From Synechococcus sp. CPC35 (lineage in GTDB: Bacteria > Cyanobacteriota > Cyanobacteriia > PCC-6307 > Cyanobiaceae), in the NCBI GenBank assembly GCA_002684175.1, contig NYUU01000042.1:1-5946 (forward strand): a stretch of DNA of 5,946 nt. The letters run 5' to 3'. A program made the translations under genes and the position numbers. Below the pieces are notes generated by a model. It saw only the letters and a program-made list of their open reading frames with translations. It made no database searches and was not told the DNA's origin. Position 1 is the first letter of the stretch. Every line of letters begins with the position of its first letter. Positions 1 through 4,480 of this stretch are shown piece by piece.

Positions 1-1
1 C

Positions 2-991
2 GTTGACACCTCTGGCGGAACACCCCAACTCAGCCTCGAAACCGGATCCACGGACCAGACCGTCTCCTACGCCTCCGGCTCCGGCACCAACACCCTCGCC
101 TTCTCCTACACGGTCCAGGACGGCGACATCTCCTCAGACCTCAACTACAAAGCCACATCATCCCTCGCCCTCAACGGCGCCACCATCAGAGACAGCGTCG
201 GCACGAACGCCACCCTCACTCTCCCGGCCCTTGCCAGCAGCGACTCCCTCGCCGGCAACAACGCCCTCGTTATTGATACCACCGCACCGGTCATCACAGG
301 ACCATCAGGGGGAGCAGGTGCTTCAACCTCCAGCCTCTCCTTCACAGAAGGAGGAACTGCCGTCACCCAGATGTCCGCGAACGAAACGGTCACGTGGAGC
401 CTGGGAACAACTGGGGATGAGGCACTGTTCAACATTGATTCCAATGGCAATCTCAGCTTTCAATCAGCAGCTGATTACGAAACTCCGCTCGATTCCGATG
501 GAAACAACTCCTACGTTCTCAATATCAAGGCAACAGACACAGGCAATAACCAAAGCACTCAGCAGCTAACAGTCGACGTAACAGACACTGATGACACTGG
601 ACCGTCGATCACCAGCGTCAGTTCGACCAATACAAATGGGGAATATGGAATCAATGAAACCATTGCCATCACCGTTGAATTTACTGAGGTAGTGACGGTG
701 GTTGAAGACGGAGGGACTCCTTATCTAACCCTCGAAACAGGCACAAATGATCAGGAAATCCTATACACCAGCGGTAGCGGAACCAACACACTTTCCTTCA
801 CCTATACCGTCGCTTCCGGTGATCAGTCTGTTGACCTCGATGCTCGCTCAACGACGGCTCTATCGAGCAACGGAGGAACCATTCGCGATGCGGCAGGCAA
901 CGATGCTGTTTTGACCTTAGCAACACCAGGAACCAGCAATTCGCTCTCAGCCAACAAAGCGATCGTTATCGATGGAGTCGCACCGGTTCTG
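2..991 (+). repeat. Two copies of an Ig-like (Bap/SwmB-type) beta-sandwich repeat separated by a cadherin-like domain
   Basis: The partial copy at 2-301 and the full copy at about 602-991 share a diagnostic series: GGTPxLxLETG, then SGSGTNTLxFxYTV, then GxTIRDxxG, then ALVIDTTAPV or AIVIDGVAPV. The first copy lacks its N-terminal strands only because the window begins inside it. Between them, about 302-601, is a cadherin-like domain with FNIDSNGNLSF, DYETP and YVLNIKATD, ending in a DTDDTGP linker typical of calcium-binding domain junctions. The two Ig-like copies are clearly homologous in protein but use very different codons (C-ending in the first, mixed or A/T-ending in the second). Repeats of this type are common in giant cyanobacterial surface proteins; further copies probably lie upstream. 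Confidence 0.8.
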
Positions 992-3900
992 TCATCGCCA
1001 TCACCAATCGACGTCAACGAAAATGCAAGTAACAATTTTGAACTACACGATTTCAATGACCTTTCAGGTGACGATACAGATGAATTGGGAGATTCGCTCA
1101 CCTACTCAATACAATCCGGAAATTCAGATGGCATTTTCGGCATTGGCACGAATGATGGGAAATTAATCGTACAGGACAACTCCTTGCTCGATCACGGAAA
1201 TAACGATAAATATACGCTAACAATTGAGGCTTCAGATGGCTGCAACATTGCATCAACATCAGCAACCATTAATGTCATCGATGTCAACAACAACCCCGTT
1301 GCCTTCAACGATTCAGTCAATCTCAACGAAAATGCAACGGCCGAACAAACGAGTGCCGCGAGTGGAATACTCAGCAATGATACTGACAGCGATGGCGATT
1401 CAATAACGATTGAAAATTTCAGAACAGGGTCTGAATCAGGAAGCGGGGATTACGGAATTATTGGCTCATCTCGCGAAGGAACCTATGGCAGCCTGACATT
1501 GAATGGAGATGGAACATACAGTTACGTTGCGGATCTTGCCGCAGCGGATGCTCTTGCCACAGGGGTGACAGCAACTGATTCATATACTTACTTAGTGTCT
1601 GATGGCAAAGGTGGAGATACTGGAGAAATTAGCTTCACGATTACAGGGGTCAATGATGCTCCACACTTTGTGGATGCAATCGCCAAGAAGAAGTACACAG
1701 AAGGCCAAGGAGCAACAATCATTATTGACGGCTCACTAACAGTGACTGACGTCGATAACAACACAATCGAAAGCGCTTCCATCACGATTTCGTCAGGATA
1801 TCAGCCCACAGAAGATATCCTTGGATTTAGCAATACATCCGAAATTAGTGGGTCCTGGGATGCAGCCTCAGGGCAATTATCGCTATCGGGTACAGCAACA
1901 AAAAGTGCCTATGCCACCGCACTTGCGTCGGTGACCTACAGCAACAGCGATGACCTGAATCCTGTCCTGGGACATAGAACAGTAAGTTGGCAGCTCAATG
2001 ATGGCAGCGCTGCATCAAATACAGCGTCATCCATTATTGATGTTGGTGGCGTCAACGATTCGCCAGAAAGTACGAATGATGCAGGTTCCGTTGATGCGAG
2101 TTCCAGCATCAACGTGTCCGCTGGATCAGGACTCCTAAGCAACGACACCGATCCTGAATCGAATAATTTAACCGTTACTGATATACGCACAGGAGGTGAA
2201 TCTCAATCCGGCACCGATGGAAGTGTTTCCTCAGCACTGACAGGAACCTACGGAGCACTGACTGTGAGCTCAGATGGGTCCTACACCTACAACGCCAACC
2301 AGACGGCTGCCGATGCATTAGCTGAAGGTGCCACCGCTGTTGATGTCTTCACCTACACCTTGAGCGATGGGACCGATGAAGATCTTGGTGAATTAGCCAT
2401 CACGGTGACGGGAACCAACAATGCCCCTACCGGCAGTGATGATTCTAAACCGGTAAACGAAAATGACTCGATTAACATCACTGCAACATCCGGCGTCCTC
2501 ATCAACGACACCGATGTCGATGGTGATGATCTTACTATCACAGCAGTACAAAAAGTAAGCAGCGCATCAAGTCGAAGACTGTTTAGAGACGCACGAAAAT
2601 GGAAGAAGAAAGGTCGCAAACTATCCTTTCTTGCAAGAAGATCAGAGCTTTCTTCAAGTGCGCTTCCACAGCTCAAAGGAACCTATGGAGAGTTAACACT
2701 CAATCGGGACGGTTCCTTTGCCTACGATGCCAATCAATCGGCAACTGATGCACTCAATGAAGGAGATTCAGTCACAGACTCCTTCACATACACAGTTTCT
2801 GACAACAAAACCACGAGCTCAGCCACCCTTGAGATAGTTGTGACAGGAGTCAATGATTATCCGTCTATTACGTCCCCTTCACCAGGAACAATCAGCGAAA
2901 TTACAGGCAGCTCCCAAACACAAACGTCGGGTTTAACCGGCACGATCACAGCAACGGATGTTGATTCCAGTGCCAGCCTTGAGTACGGAATCCTTGGTGG
3001 CTCAACGATTGACAGCACAACCAGCCTGGCAGGCAACTACGGGACACTTGAGCTGGATACATCCACCGGTGACTATGCCTACACACCAGATTCCAGCAGT
3101 ATCGAAGCACTGAATTCAGGCGACAGTGTTTCGGACCAATTCCGCATCAGCGTCTCCGACTCGATGGCCCTGGCACGGACCGACTTTCAAGTCAACATCA
3201 CTGGGGCATCCGAAAATTCAAACGACAATGGCAACAATAACATTGGAAATAATAACAACGGAAGCGGTGATTCCGTAAGCCCCAAATTCCTATCAGCCGA
3301 AAGCTCTACAGATGGCCTCAAAATCATTCTTAAGTTCAACGAAACCCTTTCTTCCTCAATCGCAGCACCGCTTAGATTCAACATCATCCACAACGGATTC
3401 AGCAAAACCGCCAAGGCCGTTTCAGTCTCTGGTTCCAAGGTTGTCCTCAACCTTGAAGATCCAATTCAAAGAAATGAAATCGTCACCTTTTCCTACAGTG
3501 ATCCCTCAAAAAAAGATGACAGATACGCCATCCAGGACCGCTCCGGCAATGACGTCTCCTCGATGGTTGACATTCCTGTCACCAACAAATCAAGGATCGA
3601 GGTTCCAGGCAATGCACCGATACCAAAAACTGAGCCAATCCCCGTTCCCAATCATCAAACCCCCGATCGCCCCGCCAACACAGCAAAGACTCCGGTGCGG
3701 GATCCCTGCGACCTGAAGTCAATCAACTCAACAAAACAAACAGGCAAACATCTGCGTGGGAGTTTTTGCCCTGATCAACTGACAGGGAGCAGAGGCGACG
3801 ACTACCTATTGGGCCGTCAAAAAGCAGATGAACTGCGGAGTCTTGGAGGTAACGACACCCTCAAAGGTGGCATGGGACATGATGCACTTGTCGCCGGCGC

Positions 3901-4444
3901 CGGTGAAGACTTTGTTGTTGGCCATCAAGGCCACGACCTGCTCCGAGGAGGCTCCGGAAATGACCTGCTCCGCGGACATCGTGGACGCGACACCCTCAAA
4001 GGTGGCTCCGGCAAAGACATCCTTGCGGGTGGACGCCGTCGGGACACTCTTTTTGGTGGAGCAGGCGAAGACCATCTCCACGGCCAGCGGGGTCGCGACC
4101 TACTCAAAGGGCGCTCCGGAAATGATTTGCTCGGCGGGAATCGGGGACGCGACACCCTCAAAGGTGGCCCCGGCGTAGACATCCTTGCGGGTGGACGCCG
4201 CCGGGACACTCTGATCGGCGGCGCCGATGCCGATCTTTTCCGCATCTCCCGCGGACGCGATCGCATCAAGGATTTCGATCCTGCAGAAGGGGATCGGATC
4301 ACGACCAGATCGCGATTCAATCTCCGCATCCAGCAACAAGGCGATCACCTGCTGTTGCTGGATCGCAGCCAGAACATCCACACCACCCTCCACAACACCT
4401 CCCTCGAGGCCTTGCTCGATGCTCAGCCAGATCTGCTGAGCTGA
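2..4444 (+). CDS. Giant multidomain RTX adhesin-like surface protein (Ig-like, cadherin-like, VCBS, SwmB-like and RTX domains), 5'-truncated by the window
   Basis: The frame is open from base 2 to the TGA at 4442-4444, giving 1480 visible residues; the true start lies upstream. Seen in order (residues counted from base 2): half an Ig-like repeat 1-100; cadherin-like 101-200; full Ig-like repeat 201-330; cadherin-like 331-430; VCBS repeat 431-554; cadherin-like sandwich 555-687; VCBS repeats 688-809, 810-954 and 955-1070; Asn/Gly linker 1071-1091; SwmB-like 1092-1197; Pro-rich linker 1198-1238; RTX nonapeptides 1260-1421; tail to 1480. Calcium-type motifs recur, such as NDTDxDGD and VNDAP. From family knowledge, C-terminal RTX repeats mark substrates of type I secretion, and stacked VCBS/cadherin domains form long adhesive rods outside the cell. 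Function as an adhesin, S-layer-associated or motility-related protein is inference. No secretion genes are in view. The middle of the gene is AT-richer than its ends. The class is secure; the exact role is unknown. Confidence 0.93.
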   Translation, partial: VDTSGGTPQLSLETGSTDQTVSYASGSGTNTLAFSYTVQDGDISSDLNYKATSSLALNGATIRDSVGTNATLTLPALASSDSLAGNNALVIDTTAPVITGPSGGAGASTSSLSFTEGGTAVTQMSANETVTWSLGTTGDEALFNIDSNGNLSFQSAADYETPLDSDGNNSYVLNIKATDTGNNQSTQQLTVDVTDTDDTGPSITSVSSTNTNGEYGINETIAITVEFTEVVTVVEDGGTPYLTLETGTNDQEILYTSGSGTNTLSFTYTVASGDQSVDLDARSTTALSSNGGTIRDAAGNDAVLTLATPGTSNSLSANKAIVIDGVAPVLSSPSPIDVNENASNNFELHDFNDLSGDDTDELGDSLTYSIQSGNSDGIFGIGTNDGKLIVQDNSLLDHGNNDKYTLTIEASDGCNIASTSATINVIDVNNNPVAFNDSVNLNENATAEQTSAASGILSNDTDSDGDSITIENFRTGSESGSGDYGIIGSSREGTYGSLTLNGDGTYSYVADLAAADALATGVTATDSYTYLVSDGKGGDTGEISFTITGVNDAPHFVDAIAKKKYTEGQGATIIIDGSLTVTDVDNNTIESASITISSGYQPTEDILGFSNTSEISGSWDAASGQLSLSGTATKSAYATALASVTYSNSDDLNPVLGHRTVSWQLNDGSAASNTASSIIDVGGVNDSPESTNDAGSVDASSSINVSAGSGLLSNDTDPESNNLTVTDIRTGGESQSGTDGSVSSALTGTYGALTVSSDGSYTYNANQTAADALAEGATAVDVFTYTLSDGTDEDLGELAITVTGTNNAPTGSDDSKPVNENDSINITATSGVLINDTDVDGDDLTITAVQKVSSASSRRLFRDARKWKKKGRKLSFLARRSELSSSALPQLKGTYGELTLNRDGSFAYDANQSATDALNEGDSVTDSFTYTVSDNKTTSSATLEIVVTGVNDYPSITSPSPGTISEITGSSQTQTSGLTGTITATDVDSSASLEYGILGGSTIDSTTSLAGNYGTLELDTSTGDYAYTPDSSSIEALNSGDSVSDQFRISVSDSMALARTDFQVNITGASENSNDNGNNNIGNNNNGSGDSVSPKFLSAESSTDGLKIILKFNETLSSSIAAPLRFNIIHNGFSKTAKAVSVSGSKVVLNLEDPIQRNEIVTFSYSDPSKKDDRYAIQDRSGNDVSSMVDIPVTNKSRIEVPGNAPIPKTEPIPVPNHQTPDRPANTAKTPVRDPCDLKSINSTKQTGKHLRGSFCPDQLTGSRGDDYLLGRQKADELRSLGGNDTLKGGMGHDALVAGAGEDFVVGHQGHDLLRGGSGNDLLRGHRGRDTLKGGSGKDILAGGRRRDTLFGGAGEDHLHGQRGRDLLKGRSGNDLLGGNRGRDTLKGGPGVDILAGGRRRDTLIGGADADLFRISRGRDRIKDFDPAEGDRITTRSRFNLRIQQQGDHLLLLDRSQNIHTTLHNTSLEALLDAQPDLLS
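992..1291 (+). other. Cadherin-like domain
   Basis: Residues 331-430 of the visible protein carry the cadherin pattern: an IDVNENAS entry strand, LTYSIQSGNSDGIFGI, GKLIVQDNSLLDH, YTLTIEASDG and a VIDVNNNP exit. In cadherin-family domains the Asp/Asn residues at the junction bind calcium and stiffen the domain chain. It has a single cysteine (codon at 1241-1243), one of only three in the visible protein. Confidence 0.7.
1292..1663 (+). repeat. VCBS repeat 1
   Basis: Residues 431-554 fit the VCBS repeat (named for Vibrio, Colwellia, Bradyrhizobium and Shewanella): a SGILSNDTDSDGDSITI entry with a DxDxDG calcium-type loop, the core GTYGSLTLNGDGTYSYVA, the helix-like AAADALATG, SYTYLVSDGKGG, and the GVNDAP exit. 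It is the most canonical of the four copies in this protein and serves as the reference for judging the oddities of the later ones. Confidence 0.88.
1664..2062 (+). other. Cadherin-like beta-sandwich domain between VCBS repeats
   Basis: Residues 555-687 show the pattern of a sandwich domain often interleaved with VCBS or cadherin repeats: SLTVTDVDNNTIESASITIS, a Gly/Trp turn, GQLSLSGTATKSAYATAL, SVTYSNSDDLNP, RTVSWQLNDG, and a GVNDSP exit. No enzymatic motif is visible; the role is presumably structural. Confidence 0.65.
2063..2428 (+). repeat. VCBS repeat 2
   Basis: Residues 688-809 contain SGLLSNDTDPESNNLTV, the core GTYGALTVSSDGSYTYNA, AADALAEG, VFTYTLSDG and a TNNAP exit. The calcium-type loop is degenerate (DPESNN where repeat 1 has DSDGD). 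The loop before GTYG is RTGGESQSG and so on, close in sequence to that of repeat 1, which suggests the two are sister copies. Confidence 0.87.
2429..2863 (+). repeat. VCBS repeat 3 with a strongly basic insertion
   Basis: Residues 810-954 have the VCBS frame: SGVLINDTDVDGDDLTI, GTYGELTLNRDGSFAYDA, SATDALNEG, SFTYTVSDN and GVNDYP. Between the DxDxDG loop and the GTYG core, where repeats 1 and 2 carry a short Ser/Gly/Glu loop, this copy has a longer segment of about 40 residues (codons 2555-2674) with 12 Lys/Arg and one Asp in residues 858-880. The reading frame is intact on both sides, so the insert is part of the protein and not a frameshift. Confidence 0.87.
2573..2641 (+). other. Basic peptide insert in VCBS repeat 3
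   Basis: These 23 codons hold 12 basic residues, including the run RKWKKKGRK, flanked by aromatic or hydrophobic residues (LF before, LSFLA after). The surrounding domains are rich in Asp, Ser and Thr and almost free of Arg/Lys clusters. As a surface loop it could bind polyanions or membranes or be a protease-sensitive site; each of these is inference from charge alone. Confidence 0.75.
2864..3211 (+). repeat. Divergent VCBS repeat 4
   Basis: Residues 955-1070 keep the VCBS skeleton (GLTGTITATDVDSSASLEYGI, GNYGTLELDTSTGDYAYTP, SIEALNSGDSVSDQF, ISVSDS, VNITG) but lack the DxDxDG loop and the VNDAP exit. It is the last beta-sandwich of the VCBS run before an Asn/Gly-rich linker. Confidence 0.75.
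3212..3274 (+). other. Asn/Gly-rich flexible linker
   Basis: Codons 3212-3274 encode a low-complexity stretch dominated by Asn, with Gly and Ser (for example NDNGNNNIGNNNNGSG). It separates the VCBS rod from the SwmB-like domain and is probably a flexible hinge. Confidence 0.8.
3275..3592 (+). other. SwmB-like domain
   Basis: Residues 1092-1197 match the repeat unit known from the Synechococcus swimming-motility protein SwmB and related surface proteins: a SPKFLSAESS entry, LKIILKFNETLSS, FNIIHNG, KAVSVSGSKVVLNLEDPI, NEIVTFSYSDPS, a DRYAIQDRSGNDVSS turn and a DIPVTNKS exit. In this protein it occurs once, between the VCBS rod and the RTX array. The presence of the domain alone does not show that the protein takes part in swimming; such domains also occur in other surface proteins. 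Confidence 0.78.
3593..3778 (+). other. Pro-rich linker with an isolated cysteine pair
   Basis: Residues 1198-1259 open with a proline-rich stretch (VPGNAPIPKTEPIPVP and following), then carry two cysteines, codons 3707-3709 (DPCDL) and 3767-3769 (SFCPD), 20 residues apart. They are two of only three cysteines in the visible 1480 residues. A disulfide that caps the start of the RTX region is possible but is inference. Confidence 0.65.
3779..4264 (+). repeat. RTX-type nonapeptide array, about 18 units, arginine-rich
   Basis: From residue 1260 the protein reads in nine-residue steps: LTGSRGDDY, LLGRQKADE, LRSLGGNDT, LKGGMGHDA, LVAGAGEDF, VVGHQGHDL, LRGGSGNDL, LRGHRGRDT, LKGGSGKDI, LAGGRRRDT, LFGGAGEDH, LHGQRGRDL, LKGRSGNDL, LGGNRGRDT, LKGGPGVDI, LAGGRRRDT, LIGGADADL, FRISRGRDR. 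The Asp at position 8 is kept in all 18 units. RTX repeats (GGxGxDxUx) fold as a calcium-loaded parallel beta-roll after type I secretion. Here many x positions, and in the two GGRRRD units a core Gly, are Arg. By count there are 28 Arg/Lys against 23 Asp/Glu, whereas typical RTX arrays are acidic. An RTX-like close follows (IKDFDPAEGDRI). Confidence 0.92.
3941..4264 (+). repeat. 162-bp tandem duplication inside the RTX array
   Basis: Six nonapeptides (54 residues) at 3941-4102 are repeated at 4103-4264. The best-kept part, 3983-4050 against 4145-4212, is identical at 64 of 68 bases by direct comparison; the flanks diverge, most of all the last two units of the second copy. Because the spacing is a multiple of 27 bases, the frame and the beta-roll register are preserved. 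Confidence 0.9.
4265..4441 (+). other. C-terminal tail, candidate type I secretion signal
   Basis: Residues 1422-1480 begin with IKDFDPAEGDRI, the usual end of an RTX beta-roll, then a strand pair (FNLRIQQQGDHLLLLDRSQN) and an amphipathic C-terminus, LEALLDAQPDLLS. Type I substrates carry an uncleaved signal in their last 50-60 residues, and this tail has the right place and length. The signal has no strict consensus, so the assignment rests on position. Confidence 0.5.
4421..4441 (+). other. 7-bp perfect hairpin at the 3' end of the adhesin gene
   Basis: GCTCAGC (4421-4427) and GCTGAGC (4435-4441) are reverse complements around a 7-base loop. The stem covers the final codons and stops just before the TGA. 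No U-run follows, so it does not look like a complete intrinsic terminator. It could slow RNA decay or be a chance palindrome. Confidence 0.35.
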
Positions 4445-4445
4445 A

Positions 4446-4474
4446 TCGTCAGATTCCGCGCTGCTGCCGATAAT
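4446..4474 (+). promoter_or_regulatory. Candidate sigma-70-type promoter for mnmG
   Basis: TCGTCA (4446-4451, four of six matches to TTGACA) and GATAAT (4469-4474, five of six to TATAAT) are separated by exactly 17 bases and fill the 36-base gap after the adhesin stop. The expected start, seven bases past the -10 box, is 4481, the A of the mnmG ATG, so the transcript would have no leader. There is no Shine-Dalgarno-like sequence before the ATG, which agrees with this but is also common in cyanobacteria. No transcript data are available to confirm it. Confidence 0.45.
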
Positions 4475-4480
4475 GAACCC

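Noticed and set aside
371..373. ATG at 371 as the start of the large protein
   Set aside because: The same frame is open back to base 2 and encodes an Ig-like repeat homologous to the one at 602-991, so 371 is an internal Met inside the cadherin-like domain and the true start is outside the window.
3..569. Open frame of 188 codons on the + strand, offset by one base from the adhesin
   Set aside because: Pro/Ser/Thr-rich low-complexity product caused by the C-rich codons of the real frame; no domain pattern.
2555..2674. Local frameshift as the cause of the basic segment
   Set aside because: The frame enters and leaves the segment in register with clear VCBS motifs on both sides; a frameshift would need two compensating errors.
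3791..3799. RGD tripeptide (in GSRGDDY) as a cell-attachment motif
   Set aside because: It falls in the first RTX unit at the variable positions, where Arg-Gly-Asp arises by chance in this Arg-rich array; integrin binding is not meaningful here.
3779..4264. CRISPR-like or other non-coding tandem repeat
   Set aside because: The periodicity is 27 and 162 bases, without unique spacers, and it is fully explained by RTX nonapeptides in the open frame.
3925..4329. Arg/Pro/Ser-rich open frame on the - strand opposite the RTX array
   Set aside because: Its repetitiveness simply mirrors the nonapeptide coding repeats; no independent evidence for expression.
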